Source of the DNA: Burkholderia ambifaria
GTDB lineage: Bacteria > Pseudomonadota > Gammaproteobacteria > Burkholderiales > Burkholderiaceae
Assembly (NCBI RefSeq): GCF_001443045.1
Contig: NZ_LKPJ01000023.1
Span: forward strand, 1 to 64,000
Length of the DNA stretch: 64,000 bases
Direction: 5' to 3'
Of the stretch, positions 35,370 through 44,566 are shown piece by piece. The notes beneath the pieces are model-generated. The model was not told the origin of the DNA, did no database searches, and worked only from the letters and a program-made list of their open reading frames with translations. Made by a program: the position numbers and the translations under genes. Every line of letters starts with the position of its first letter. The first letter of the stretch is position 1.

Positions 35370-35720
35370 ATGGACAGGGTCTTCTTGCGTTTCTACGTGC
35401 ACGAGCAGCACCGGCTGCACTGGAAGCCGCTATGGGAGTGGTTGCTGGAGGAAGGAAACCGGATGGGCGTCGCGGGCGGTTCCGCGTTCCGTGCGATGGC
35501 CGGCTTCGGCCGGCATCGGGTGCTGCACGAGGACCGCTTTTTCGAACTGCAGGGTTCGCTTGCGGTCGAGGTCGAGTTCATCGTCACCGAGGACGAGGCG
35601 CAGCAGCTGCTCGAGCGGCTGTCGCGCGAGAAAGTGCGCGTGTGCTACGCGATGATTCCGGCGCGCTTCGGCGTGATCGACACGCTCGGGGCGCCGCCAG
35701 CGCAAGGGCCGACGGCGTAG
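35370..35720 (+). CDS. DUF190 protein
   Basis: A 116-aa PII-like small protein: RFYVHEQHRLHWKPLWEWLL, GVAGGSAFRAMAGFG, and a VEVEFIVTEDEAQQLLE strand-helix end. DUF190 proteins often accompany crcB and are thought to act in ion homeostasis; no reaction is established. Same operon as crcB. Confidence 0.9.
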   Translation: MDRVFLRFYVHEQHRLHWKPLWEWLLEEGNRMGVAGGSAFRAMAGFGRHRVLHEDRFFELQGSLAVEVEFIVTEDEAQQLLERLSREKVRVCYAMIPARFGVIDTLGAPPAQGPTA

Positions 35721-35729
35721 CGCAACGAG

Positions 35730-36293
35730 TCAGATGCCGAACATCGTCAGCGACACGGCGGCGCGCGTGACGATCATCAGCAGCACCTGCACGATCACGA
35801 ACAGCAGGATCGGCGACAGGTCGATACCGCCGAGGTTCGGGATCACGCGGCGCAGCGGGTTCAGGAATGGCGCGGTGAGCTGATAGAGGATCGGCATCGC
35901 CGGCGAGCGCGGATTGAGCCACGACAGCAGCGCCATCAGGATCGTCATCCAGATCACGAGATTCAGTGCCCACTTCACGACGGTGAGCAGCGCGACCACG
36001 ACGAGCGTCGCGATCACCGAGGCCGGATCGAAGCCGGCCATCACGACCATCAGCACCACGTAGACGAGCGCGGTGAGGAGGGCTGCGACGACGCTCGCCC
36101 AATCGATGCCGCGCACACCCGGGATCACGCGGCGCAGCGGCAGCACGAGCCAGTTGGTCGCCTGCAGCACGGCCTGCGTGACGGGGTTGTACGGCGGCAC
36201 GCGGACGGCCTGCATCCAGACGCGCAGGATCAGTGCGGCGCCGAACAGCGTGAAGACGGTATTGAGCAGAAAACGGGCGATCTCGCCGAACAT
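35730..36293 (-). CDS. YggT-family membrane protein
   Basis: A 187-aa protein with two repeated YggT modules, each two helices with a loop ending LRRVIPG or LRRVIPN (N-terminal PYNPVTQAVLQATNW; C-terminal PILYQLTAPFLNP). Proposed roles include osmotic stress and SecYEG-related functions; none is firm. The ATG at 36293 has AAGGA upstream. Ends 10 bp from DUF190 on the other strand. Confidence 0.9.
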   Translation of the reverse strand: MFGEIARFLLNTVFTLFGAALILRVWMQAVRVPPYNPVTQAVLQATNWLVLPLRRVIPGVRGIDWASVVAALLTALVYVVLMVVMAGFDPASVIATLVVVALLTVVKWALNLVIWMTILMALLSWLNPRSPAMPILYQLTAPFLNPLRRVIPNLGGIDLSPILLFVIVQVLLMIVTRAAVSLTMFGI

Positions 36294-36369
36294 CGTTGGC
36301 ATCCTTTTTATACAGTCGAGTAGCGTGCGGCCGCCAACGCCGGATGGCGGCGCATCGGCCGACACCTTA

Positions 36370-37299
36370 TCACGCCTCGTCTCGCGGCGGGGAGGGGTGC
36401 CCGGTCGTGCGCGCGAGCGACGCCTCGACGGCCTGCGCGAGCGCCGGCAGCGCGGCTGGCGGCGCTGCGCGCTTCGCCGCGAGCGCGACCGCGCGGCGGG
36501 TCATCAGCGCATACAGCGTCGCGTGATCGCCGCCGCGCGCCTCGAGCAGCGCGAGCTGGCGCTCGACGATGCCGGTGTCGCCGCGCGACACCGGGCCCGA
36601 CAGTGCGTTCGCGAGGCCCTTGTCGCGTGCGGTCTCGATCGTGCCGGCCAGCATCGGCAGCAGCGCGCGCAGCGCGGCTTCCTCGTCGAAGCCGAGGCCG
36701 CGCCATAGCTCGACCGCTTCCGATAGTCCGCACAGCGCGAAGCTCGCCGCGTAATGCGCGGCCGCGTGATAGAGCATCCGGCCACCGGCCGGAATCGACA
36801 GCGGATGGCAGCCGAGTGCGGCAGCAAGCCGCAGCAGCGTCGCGTGCAGCGCGCCGTCGGCTTCGAGCGTGACCGAGCAGCCGTCGATGCGAGTGAGATC
36901 GGCGTCCGTGCCGCCGAACAGGTAGAGCGGATGGAAGCCGCCGGTGGCCGCGCCTTGCCGTCTTGCCGGATCGAGCAGTTCGATCGCCGACGCGCCGCTG
37001 CAGTGGACGAGCGCCTGGCCTGCCGCGCGCGCCGGGTCGAACCGCAGCGCTGCGGCGGTCGACGCCAGATGGTCGTCGGGCACGGTCAGGAAGATCAGGT
37101 CGGCGGTGTCGACGACCTGCTGCGGCGTGTCGACCGCCCGGCAGCCGTCGATGCGCGCGGCGAGCGCTGCGGCCGACTCCGCCGTGCGGCTCGCGATCGC
37201 GACGACCGGAAAGCCGGCCGCGGCGAAACGCTGGGCGACGCAGCGCGCAAGGCGCCCGGCACCGATGAAGCCGAGGCGGGGAGTATCGGGGAAGGGCAT
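36370..37299 (-). CDS. DUF2520 Rossmann-type oxidoreductase
   Basis: A 309-aa protein with a dinucleotide-binding GFIGAGRLARCVAQRFAAAG, VPDDHLASTA, and a helical C-terminal domain (HYAASFALCGLSEAVELWR), the layout of DUF2520/ProC-like reductases. Substrate unknown. Seventy-six bases separate it from yggT downstream on the same strand. Confidence 0.85.
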   Translation of the reverse strand: MPFPDTPRLGFIGAGRLARCVAQRFAAAGFPVVAIASRTAESAAALAARIDGCRAVDTPQQVVDTADLIFLTVPDDHLASTAAALRFDPARAAGQALVHCSGASAIELLDPARRQGAATGGFHPLYLFGGTDADLTRIDGCSVTLEADGALHATLLRLAAALGCHPLSIPAGGRMLYHAAAHYAASFALCGLSEAVELWRGLGFDEEAALRALLPMLAGTIETARDKGLANALSGPVSRGDTGIVERQLALLEARGGDHATLYALMTRRAVALAAKRAAPPAALPALAQAVEASLARTTGHPSPPRDEA

Positions 37300-37809
37300 G
37301 GCGGGTCACGGAGCGAAAGCGGAGCAGCCGCCAGTATCGCAGGAATGACAGGGCGGTCGTATGAGCGGTGCCGGGCGGGGACGACCTGGACGGCGGCGTT
37401 CGATGCGGGGACCCGGTCAATTCGCGGGGCAGTCTCGCCGCCCGATGACGATCGCCTAATCCGGCCCCGAATCACGCGCGGGCCGTGTCCCTCCCGGATT
37501 GTCGGCGTCTTGTCTCAAATTTGTAATCGTTCATTACGGAAGCGTGCCTGCCGCGCTTGCCGGATCCGGTAAGACTGACCGGCCAATATGTCGCGATTTT
37601 ACTGGTCGGACGGAATCACGCGACCGGCAAGGGATGTCGACGATATGCAAAGCCATGCCGCGCGGTGGCTGCAGCCGCGTGGAATTGCAATTTGCAACAA
37701 ATGCGCGATACGCGCCGGGCGGGTTTTCGCTACATTGCTTCCATGCGACGTGCATGCCCGCCGTTGCCGACAGGGGCGCACAAATTACCGCTCCAGCAGG
37801 AGAATCGAA
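37300..37809. other. Gene-free stretch before the Pro/Tyr-rich protein gene
   Basis: No gene is supported. TTGCAA elements occur around 37685-37697 (AATTGCAATTTGCAAC) and a TACATT at about 37731, too far apart for one classical promoter. A short overlapping ORF (37588-38100) is a different frame of the downstream gene and has no features. Confidence 0.4.
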
Positions 37810-38100
37810 GTGAAAAAGCTCATTCCGTTCATCGCCGCCGCTGCGCTGGGCCTGGGTGTCGCGAGCGCCGCGCAGGCCCACGTGTCGATCGGGGTCGGCG
37901 TCGGTATCCCGGTCGCACCTGCGTATCCCGTGTATGCGCCGCCGCCGCCCGTGTATTACGCACCGCCGCCGCCCGTGTACTACGCGCCGGCGCCGGCCTA
38001 CTATGCACCGCCGGCCGTAGTCGTCGGCGGCTACTACGGCCGTCCGCACTGGCGTCACGGTTACTACGGCGGCTGGGGTCACCACGGCTGGCGTCGCTGA
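37810..38100 (+). CDS. Small exported Pro/Tyr/Gly-rich protein
   Basis: A 96-aa protein with a GTG start (AGGAG seven bases before) and a signal peptide ending AQAHVS. The mature part is low-complexity: repeated PPPPVYYAPPPPVYYAP units, then a Gly/His/Tyr/Trp tail (GYYGRPHWRHGYYGGWGHHG). Similar YXXP-rich proteins are common in Burkholderia and of unknown function, perhaps envelope-associated. A strong terminator follows. Confidence 0.8.
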   Translation: MKKLIPFIAAAALGLGVASAAQAHVSIGVGVGIPVAPAYPVYAPPPPVYYAPPPPVYYAPAPAYYAPPAVVVGGYYGRPHWRHGYYGGWGHHGWRR

Positions 38101-38133
38101 CGCATTCCGCGTGGCGGCCTGACTGCGCACGGC

Positions 38134-38174
38134 AAAACGGCGCAACGTCCCTCGCGGGGCGTTGCGCCGTTTTT
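38134..38174. terminator. Terminator after the Pro/Tyr-rich gene
   Basis: AAAACGGCGCAACG pairs with CGTTGCGCCGTTTT around a 12-base GC-rich loop, followed by TTTTTC. A-run on the other side lets it also serve lysE on the minus strand. Confidence 0.9.
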
Positions 38175-38203
38175 CATTCGGGCTGCGGCTCGGTGCGCGG
38201 CGG

Positions 38204-38875
38204 TCACACCGCGTGGGCAATCAGGTCGCGATAACCGCCGACGATCACGCTGTACGAGAAATACGCGAACAGCAGCGCCGATGCGACATGGCACGCGCGC
38301 ATCAGCCCCGCGCCCGCGTGCTTGCGGCCCTGGCTCGCGAGCGTGCACATGAAGAGCGTCCACGCGAGGCCGCCCAGGAAGAAGCCGGACAGGAACACCG
38401 ACGCCGTCGCCGGCGTCGTCGCGCCGGCTTTCGCGATCAGCGCGCCGCCGACCGCCGCGAACCACAGGATCGCGCTCGGCGACGACATCGCGAGCAGCAT
38501 CCCGCGCATGAAGCTGCGCCGCGCGCCGGCTCGCGGCTGCGGCGTGTCGTCCGTATCACCGGCATCGGTGCCGCCGGCCGGCGCGAGCGCTTCACGCGCC
38601 ATCTTCCACGTGAGGAACAGCAGTACCGCACCGCCGCCGATCCAGACGATCCAGCGCACGGCCTCGAACTGCAGCAGCACGGCCATCCCCGCGAGCGCGA
38701 GCGCCGCGTAGACCAGATCGCCGACGCACGAGCCGACGCCGAGCCAGAAGCCCGGCCGGAAGCCATGCGACAGCGTCAGCGACAGCATCGCGACGTTGAC
38801 GAGGCCGATGTCGAGACACAGCGACAGCGACAGGAAGAATCCGTCGGACAGCATCGAGGCGGGGGGAAAGCTCAT
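38204..38875 (-). CDS. LysE-family amino-acid exporter
   Basis: A 223-aa RhtB/LysE-type exporter of about six helices: DIGLVNVAMLSLTLSHGFRP replaces the usual PGP motif region, then GVGSCVGDLVYAALAL and FMRGMLLAMSSPSAILWF. Substrate unknown. It ends at the shared terminator and starts 34 bp after ubiD, possibly in one transcript. Confidence 0.87.
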   Translation of the reverse strand: MSFPPASMLSDGFFLSLSLCLDIGLVNVAMLSLTLSHGFRPGFWLGVGSCVGDLVYAALALAGMAVLLQFEAVRWIVWIGGGAVLLFLTWKMAREALAPAGGTDAGDTDDTPQPRAGARRSFMRGMLLAMSSPSAILWFAAVGGALIAKAGATTPATASVFLSGFFLGGLAWTLFMCTLASQGRKHAGAGLMRACHVASALLFAYFSYSVIVGGYRDLIAHAV

Positions 38876-38909
38876 CGTCGTTCTTGTCGGATCCGTTCAA
38901 GGCGCGGAC

Positions 38910-40466
38910 TTACAGTCCGATCTCCTGCCAGAGCCGGTCGACACGCGCCTTCACGGCCGCGTCCATTTCGATCGGGCGGCCCCATTCGCGGTTCGTCTCG
39001 CCGGGCCACTTGTTGGTCGCGTCGAGCCCCATCTTCGAGCCGAGGCCCGCGACGGGCGACGCGAAGTCGAGATAGTCGATCGGCGTGCTGTCGACCATCA
39101 CGGTGTCGCGCACGGGGTCGACGCGCGTCGTGATCGCCCAGATCACCTCGTTCCAGTCGCGAATGTTCACGTCCTCGTCGACGACCACGATGAACTTCGT
39201 ATACATGAACTGCCGCAGGAAGCTCCACACGCCGAACATCACGCGCTTCGCATGGCCCGCGTAGCTCTTCTTCATCTGGACGATGGCCATCCGGTAGCTG
39301 CAGCCTTCCGGCGGCAGGTAGAAGTCGGTGATCTCGGTGAACTGCTTCTGCAGCAGCGGCACGAACACCTCGTTGAGCGCGACGCCGAGCACGGCCGGCT
39401 CGTCGGGCGGCTTGCCGGTATAGGTCGAGTGATAGATCGCGTCGCGGCGCATCGTGATGCGCTCGACGGTGAACACCGGAAACCACTCCTGCTCGTTGTA
39501 GTAGCCGGTGTGGTCGCCGTATGGGCCTTCGAGCGCGTGCTCGTACACGGCGGCCGCATTGCCGGCCGGCCGAGGCGGTGCGCCGGCCGGGGCAGGGGCG
39601 GGCGCGCCTTCCTGCGGGTAAATGAAGCCTTCGAGCACGATCTCCGCACGGGCGGGGACCTGCAGCGTGTCGACGCCGGGCGTCAGGCACTTCGCGAGCT
39701 CGGTGCGGCTGCCGCGCAGCAGGCCGGCGAACTGGTATTCGGACAGCGAATCGGGCACGGGCGTCACCGCGCCGAGCGTCGTGGCCGGATCCGCGCCGAG
39801 CACGACTGCGACCGGATACGGCTTGCCGGGGTTCTTCAGCGCGAATTCACGGAAGTCCAGCGCGCCGCCGCGGTGCGCGAGCCAGCGCATGATCAGCTTG
39901 TTGCGTCCGATCAGTTGCTGACGGTAGATGCCGAGATTCTGGCGCGGCTTGTTCGGCCCGCGCGTGACCGTGAGGCCCCACGTGACGAGCGGCCCCGCGT
40001 CGCCGGGCCAGCAGGTCTGGATCGGCAGCTTGTTCAGGTCGACGTCGGTGCCTTCCCAGACGATCTCCTGGCATGGCGGCGACGACACCGATTTCGGCGC
40101 CATGTCCCACACGGCCTTGGCAAGCGACAGCAGCTTGCCGGCGTCCTTCAGGCTCTTCGGTGGATCCGGCTCCTTCAGCGCGGACAGCAGCCGGCCGAGG
40201 TCGCGCAGGGAGCCGAGCGCGGCGTCGTCGCCCGCATCGACGCCCATCCCGAGCGCGACGCGGCGCGGCGTGCCGAACAGGTTGCCGAGTACCGGGAACG
40301 CATTGCCTGGCGGCGCGCTGAACAGCAGCGCCGGGCCGCCGGCGCGCAGCACGCGGTCGCACAGCTCGGTCATTTCGAGCACGGGCGACACGGGTTGCGT
40401 GACGCGCCGCAGTTCGCCGAGCGCCTCGAGGCGCTGGATGAAATCGCGTAAGTCTTTGTATTTCAT
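38910..40466 (-). CDS. ubiD: 4-hydroxy-3-polyprenylbenzoate decarboxylase UbiD
   Basis: A 518-aa prenylated-FMN-dependent decarboxylase in ubiquinone synthesis. Starts MKYKDLRDFIQRLEALGEL; contains PRQNLGIYRQQLIGRNKL, EGPYGDHTGYYNEQEWFPVF and the family's ERITMRRDAIYHSTYTGK. A Pro/Ala-rich insert (near residues 290-300) interrupts an otherwise normal sequence. The partner flavin prenyltransferase ubiX is not in the window. Confidence 0.95.
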   Translation of the reverse strand: MKYKDLRDFIQRLEALGELRRVTQPVSPVLEMTELCDRVLRAGGPALLFSAPPGNAFPVLGNLFGTPRRVALGMGVDAGDDAALGSLRDLGRLLSALKEPDPPKSLKDAGKLLSLAKAVWDMAPKSVSSPPCQEIVWEGTDVDLNKLPIQTCWPGDAGPLVTWGLTVTRGPNKPRQNLGIYRQQLIGRNKLIMRWLAHRGGALDFREFALKNPGKPYPVAVVLGADPATTLGAVTPVPDSLSEYQFAGLLRGSRTELAKCLTPGVDTLQVPARAEIVLEGFIYPQEGAPAPAPAGAPPRPAGNAAAVYEHALEGPYGDHTGYYNEQEWFPVFTVERITMRRDAIYHSTYTGKPPDEPAVLGVALNEVFVPLLQKQFTEITDFYLPPEGCSYRMAIVQMKKSYAGHAKRVMFGVWSFLRQFMYTKFIVVVDEDVNIRDWNEVIWAITTRVDPVRDTVMVDSTPIDYLDFASPVAGLGSKMGLDATNKWPGETNREWGRPIEMDAAVKARVDRLWQEIGL

Positions 40467-40680
40467 GAAGAAGGTCCGGGCCGCCCGCAGAGCGGGCAGC
40501 GATGGGCGGGCGCAGCGGCCGGCTGCGGCCCCGAATCGACCGACGATTTTACCCGGCCCGCCGCGCGCACGCCCGGCGCAGAAAAAAGTCGACCGCGCGC
40601 GGAGCCCCTACGGCAGGGGGCTCACGATCTGAAGGGTGGCTCAAAATTACTTTTTGTTATAATTTCAAGGTTTTATAGTG

Positions 40681-40708
40681 TTGACGATCTATAAAACCCT
40701 GCTAGAAT
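40681..40708 (+). promoter_or_regulatory. Sigma-70 promoter of the 40.7-kb leader/small RNA
   Basis: TTGACG (40681-40686) and TAGAAT (40703-40708) are 16 bp apart, a near-consensus pair. An extended -10 sequence (TGTTATAAT, 40655-40663) about 45 bp upstream may be a second promoter. Both stand in the 598-bp gap between ubiD and the transglycosylase gene. Confidence 0.75.
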
Positions 40709-40714
40709 CCGCTG

Positions 40715-40855
40715 ACATTGGTTGCAGGGTAAAAGGCTTCGAGCCGCCAATCACCGATCTTTGACGCAGCGCGTCACCGTCCGCCGAATCCTGCACGGCG
40801 TCTTCGACGGCCTTTAGTTGTAGTCCCAGCCAGCGCTACCAGACGCTGGTTTTTT
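40715..40855 (+). ncRNA. Candidate small RNA or attenuated leader, about 140 nt
   Basis: It begins just after the sigma-70 promoter and ends at an intrinsic terminator (CCAGCG-CTACCAGA-CGCTGG then TTTTTT, 40830-40855). No ORF with a ribosome-binding site lies inside. It could be a free-standing sRNA or a leader that controls read-through into the transglycosylase gene 210 bp downstream. I cannot match it to a known RNA family. The rest of the gap (40856-41064) shows no gene. Confidence 0.55.
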
Positions 40856-41064
40856 GCGTGGGTGCCACCGCGTATGCCCGCCTCGCCCAGTGTGCGAAGG
40901 TGCCGGCCCTCTTACACCGTGGCCTCGAACGGTACTTATACCGTTTCCCCCGATGCTTGCGCGTCCCAACCAAGGCGTGCGGCGTCGTGATTCCGCGGCG
41001 CGTTTTCTGTCTCGCCATCGAGCTGAGCGAGCCGCACGAGTCATGTTCATGGGAGATGATCTGA

Positions 41065-42177
41065 ATGAACGCTTGGTTATCGTGGCGTCCCAGTGAGCAG
41101 CATGCACAAATCGTGCGCAACATGCTGCGTCGCGGGACGCGTGTCAGTCACCATCTATTCAGCGTTGTCGGCTGTCTTGCTGTTGCGGTCGCACTTGCCC
41201 TCTGGCTGCTGCCGACCGTGCGCGGGAACCTTGCCGCGAAGCTGATGCCGGTCGTATCCGCGGCCGTGCAGGCCGGTCCGGCCCGTCTGCTGACCGGTCA
41301 TCCGCTGCCGAACTTCGCGCCTGCCGGCGTGCAGCCGCAGCAGGAAGACGCCCCCGAAACGGATGCGCTCGCCGTCGGTCTCGACGTCGCACCGGAAACG
41401 GCTGCGCAGAACGATGCGTCCGATCCGGCCCGTAACGGCCCGTCGCCCGTCGCGCTCGCGAAACTGATTCCGTCCCAGCGGGTCCCTGCCGATGCGCGCG
41501 ACGATCGTACGCTCGCGTCGAACCGCCAGCAGGCGCTCGTCGCCACTTACCTGTCGCGCCGTTACCGGGTTGCCCAGGAGCCGCTCGGCCAGCTCGTGAA
41601 GGCCGCGTTCCAGACCGGCCACGACGTCGGCCTCGATCCGCTGCTGCTGCTGTCCGTGATGGCGATCGAATCGGGCTTCAACCCGTACGCGGAAAGCGGC
41701 GTCGGCGCGCAAGGCCTGATGCAGGTCATGTCGAAGGTTCATTCCGACAAGTTCGAATATTTCGGCGGTACCGACACCGCGCTGCAGCCGCTCGCGAACC
41801 TGCAGGTCGGCGCACTGGTGCTGAAGGACTGCATCGCCCGCGGCGGCTCGCTGGCGACCGGCCTGCGCCTGTACAACGGCTCGACCAATCCGGACGACAC
41901 CGTATACGGCTCGAAGGTCATGGCCGAGCGCGGCCGCCTGCGTGACGTCGCGCATGGCCGCAGCGTGCCGGTCAATGCGCCGCAGGCGCCGGCCCAGCCG
42001 TCGAAGCCGATCGTCACCGCGGCAGCGGCGGGCAGCGCGAAGCGCGTGCACGCGACGCTCGATGCCGCGCAGCCGATCACCGCGAAGGCCACTGCCGCGC
42101 CGAAGAGTGCTCCGCAGGACGACGCGAGTGTCGACACCGCGAAGTCGCACGGCGACCACTCGGAACTCGGCGCGTAA
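41065..42177 (+). CDS. Membrane-anchored lytic transglycosylase (SLT domain)
   Basis: A 370-aa protein with one N-terminal helix (about residues 31-48), a Pro/Ala-rich linker, and an SLT lysozyme-like domain: LLLLSVMAIESGFNPYAESG, with the catalytic Glu in the AIESGF motif, then GAQGLMQVM and LQVGALVLKDC. It cleaves peptidoglycan glycan strands in the periplasm. The C-terminal 80 residues are low-complexity Ala/Pro. A terminator follows. Confidence 0.9.
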   Translation: MNAWLSWRPSEQHAQIVRNMLRRGTRVSHHLFSVVGCLAVAVALALWLLPTVRGNLAAKLMPVVSAAVQAGPARLLTGHPLPNFAPAGVQPQQEDAPETDALAVGLDVAPETAAQNDASDPARNGPSPVALAKLIPSQRVPADARDDRTLASNRQQALVATYLSRRYRVAQEPLGQLVKAAFQTGHDVGLDPLLLLSVMAIESGFNPYAESGVGAQGLMQVMSKVHSDKFEYFGGTDTALQPLANLQVGALVLKDCIARGGSLATGLRLYNGSTNPDDTVYGSKVMAERGRLRDVAHGRSVPVNAPQAPAQPSKPIVTAAAAGSAKRVHATLDAAQPITAKATAAPKSAPQDDASVDTAKSHGDHSELGA

Positions 42178-42213
42178 GTCACGTAACGCCACGCGGTTCC
42201 AGCCCGACCCAAG

Positions 42214-42241
42214 CAAAAAGCACCCGATTCGGGTGCTTTTT
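42214..42241. terminator. Terminator between transglycosylase and aminotransferase genes
   Basis: AAAAAGCACCCGA pairs with TCGGGTGCTTTTT with A and T runs on both sides, so it can stop both convergent transcripts. Confidence 0.9.
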
Positions 42242-42296
42242 CTTTTTGCGCGGACGGAAAGGGCCTTGCCCGCCGGCCGTGAAGGCCGGCGGGGCG

Positions 42297-43493
42297 TCAG
42301 TGCTGACCGAACAGCGTCGCGAGCCGCTCGACGGCCTCTTCGAGGCGCGAGTAGGCGGTCGCATAGGACAGCCGGATATAGTCGCGCGGCGCATGGATGC
42401 CGAAGTCCATGCCTGGCACCAGCACGACGCCTGCGTCGTGCAGCATCGCCTGTGTGAGCGCCGCGCTGTCGCCGGCCGCCGGATGGGCGACCCCGCCGCA
42501 ATGCGCATACACGTAGAACGCACCGTCCGGCATTACAGGTACCGTGAAGCCGAGCCGTTCGAGCGCGGGCGCGATGAAGTCGCGGCGACGCTTGAATTCG
42601 AGGCGGCGCGCTTCGTAGATGTCGAGCGCCGCCGGTTCGAAGCACGCGAGCGCCGCGTGCTGCGCGAGCGCGGACGGGCAGATGAACAGGTTCTGCGACA
42701 GCTTTTCGAAGGTGCCGACGAGCGCGGGCGGCACGACCAGCCAGCCGAGCCGCCAGCCGGTCATGCTGAAGTACTTCGAGAAGCTGTTCACGGTGACGAC
42801 ATCGTCGCCGAACGACAGCGCCGACACGGGCGCCGCGTCGTAGCTGAGCCCCTGGTAGATCTCGTCGACGATCGTGAAGCCGCCGCGTGCGCGCACGGCT
42901 TCGACGATCCGCTTCAGCTCGTCCGGCTCGAGCGACGTGCCGGTCGGGTTCGACGGCGACGCGAGCAGCACGCCGCGCGTGCGGCTGCCCCAGCGCGTGC
43001 GGACGTCGTCCGCGGTGAGCTGGAAGCGGGCTTCCGGGCCGCTCGGCACGAGCACCGGGCGGCCTTCGGCCGCCGCGACGAAGTGCCGGTTGCACGGATA
43101 CGACGGATCGGGCATCAGCACCTCGTCGTCGCGGCCGACGAGCGCGAGGCATGCGAGCAGCAGCGCGGCCGACGCGCCGGCCGTCACGACGATCCGCTCG
43201 GGGCTGATCGTGAGGCCGTAGGCGCGCGCATAGTGCGCGGCGATCGCTTCGCGCAGCGGCGCGATGCCGAGCGCGCTGGTGTACTGCGTGACGCCGCGAC
43301 GCAACGCGGCCGCGGCCGCCTCGACGACGGGCTCCGGCGCGGTGAAATCCGGTTCGCCGATGCCCATGTGGATAACATCGCGCCCGGAGGACTCGAGCCG
43401 CTGTGCCTCCTTCATCAGTTCCATCACGTGGAAGGGCTGGATCGCGTCGACGCGTGCGGCGAGCGTGACGAGCGAATCGGCGGTGGTATTCAT
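42297..43493 (-). CDS. PLP-dependent class I/II aminotransferase
   Basis: A 398-aa fold-type I aminotransferase: MGIGEPDFTAPEPV, TAGASAALLLACLAL, SPSNPTGTSL, and the PLP lysine in SFSKYFSMTGWRLGW. It is of the AspC/alanine-type subgroup; substrate not predictable. The ATG at 43493 is used; 12 extra upstream codons have no similarity. It follows nusB, beyond a terminator, on the same strand. Confidence 0.9.
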   Translation of the reverse strand: MNTTADSLVTLAARVDAIQPFHVMELMKEAQRLESSGRDVIHMGIGEPDFTAPEPVVEAAAAALRRGVTQYTSALGIAPLREAIAAHYARAYGLTISPERIVVTAGASAALLLACLALVGRDDEVLMPDPSYPCNRHFVAAAEGRPVLVPSGPEARFQLTADDVRTRWGSRTRGVLLASPSNPTGTSLEPDELKRIVEAVRARGGFTIVDEIYQGLSYDAAPVSALSFGDDVVTVNSFSKYFSMTGWRLGWLVVPPALVGTFEKLSQNLFICPSALAQHAALACFEPAALDIYEARRLEFKRRRDFIAPALERLGFTVPVMPDGAFYVYAHCGGVAHPAAGDSAALTQAMLHDAGVVLVPGMDFGIHAPRDYIRLSYATAYSRLEEAVERLATLFGQH

Positions 43494-43525
43494 CGGTCGG
43501 GCGGGGCGGGGGAGGGGAGGGAGAA

Positions 43526-43551
43526 CCAAAAACGGGCGCTTGCGCGCCCGT
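43526..43551 (-). terminator. Terminator after nusB
   Basis: On the minus strand ACGGGCGC-GCAA-GCGCCCGT is followed by TTTTTGG. It ends the rib/nusB transcript before the aminotransferase gene. Confidence 0.85.
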
Positions 43552-43563
43552 GAACAAACGGAA

Positions 43564-44001
43564 TCAGCCGTTGCGGCGCGCCTGCGTTTCGGCGGGGCGC
43601 AGCTTCGCGGCGAGCTTGTCGAGCACGCCGTTGACGTACTTGTAGCCGTCGGAGCCGCCGAATGTCTTCGCGAGTTCGACTGCTTCGTTGATGATCACGC
43701 GGTACGGCGTTTCGACATGATGCGTGAGCTCGAACGTCGCGATCAGCAGCACGGCGCGTTCGACTGGCGACAACTGGTCGACCGGACGGTCCAGCGACGG
43801 CGTGAGCGCTTCGACGAGCGTCGCATGCTCGCGAATCACGCCGTGCAGGATCGCGTCGAGCAGCTCCTTGTCGGCCTTGTCGTAACCGAGCGCGCCGCGC
43901 AGTTGCGCGTCGATCTCGCCGGAGGACGCGTTCGACAGCAGCCACTGATACAGGCCCTGCGTCGCCAGCTCGCGCGATTGTCGGCGGGCGCTCTTCTTCA
44001 T
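43564..44001 (-). CDS. nusB: Transcription antitermination factor NusB
   Basis: A 145-aa all-helical protein: KSARRQSRELATQGLYQWLL, then SPVERAVLLIATFEL and YRVIINEAVELAKTFGGSDGYKYVNGVLDKLA, the NusB hallmarks. It binds boxA RNA with NusE in rRNA antitermination. Its start overlaps the ribH stop by 4 bp, a conserved pairing. Confidence 0.97.
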   Translation of the reverse strand: MKKSARRQSRELATQGLYQWLLSNASSGEIDAQLRGALGYDKADKELLDAILHGVIREHATLVEALTPSLDRPVDQLSPVERAVLLIATFELTHHVETPYRVIINEAVELAKTFGGSDGYKYVNGVLDKLAAKLRPAETQARRNG

Positions 44002-44513
44002 GCGCGCTCCTCTTCGTCGTCTTCGTCTTCTTCTTCGTCCTCGTCGTCGCCGAGTTGGTCGAGCGCCATCGTCAGGTTCGCCATCTCGACCGCGACGCGT
44101 GCGGCGTCACGACCCTTTTCGGTCATGCGCGCGACAGCCTGCTCGTCGTTTTCAGTCGTCAGGACCGCGTTCGCGATCGGCAGGTTGAAGTCGAGGCCGA
44201 TGCGGGTGATGCCCGCGCCGCTTTCGTTCGACACGAGTTCGAAGTGGTACGTCTCGCCGCGGATTACCGCGCCGAGCGCGATCAGTGCGTCGAACTGGCC
44301 GCTTTCCGCGAGCTTCTGCAGCGCGAGCGGGATTTCCAGCGCGCCGGGCACCGACACGAGCAGCACGTCTTCACCGGAGACGCCGAGGCGCTCGAGTTCT
44401 TCGACGCACGCATCGGCGAGGCCGTTGCAGACGGGTTCGTTGAAGCGGGATTGCACGATGCCGATACGCAGGCCGTCGCCTTCGAGATTCGGTTGGTATT
44501 GTCCGATTTCCAT
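43998..44513 (-). CDS. ribH: 6,7-dimethyl-8-ribityllumazine synthase
   Basis: A 171-aa lumazine synthase, the penultimate step of riboflavin synthesis. GIVQSRFNEPVCNGL, SVPGALEIPLALQKLA, ALGAVIRGETYHFE (catalytic His) and GVLTTEN-like NAVLTTEND are present. It ends in a long acidic Asp/Glu run (DDEDEEEDEDDEEE), unusual for the family core and encoded by repeats of GAC/GAA codons. Confidence 0.95.
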   Translation of the reverse strand: MEIGQYQPNLEGDGLRIGIVQSRFNEPVCNGLADACVEELERLGVSGEDVLLVSVPGALEIPLALQKLAESGQFDALIALGAVIRGETYHFELVSNESGAGITRIGLDFNLPIANAVLTTENDEQAVARMTEKGRDAARVAVEMANLTMALDQLGDDEDEEEDEDDEEERA

Positions 44514-44566
44514 GATCTGGTCCGTGGTGTGGATGAACGGTTATAGGGCGAAAGCGCCGTGGCGGG

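Noticed and set aside
37921..38000. Short tandem repeats as a CRISPR array
   Set aside because: The repeats encode PPPPVYYAP units in frame within an exported protein; unit length and lack of spacers exclude CRISPR. No CRISPR array is seen anywhere in the window.
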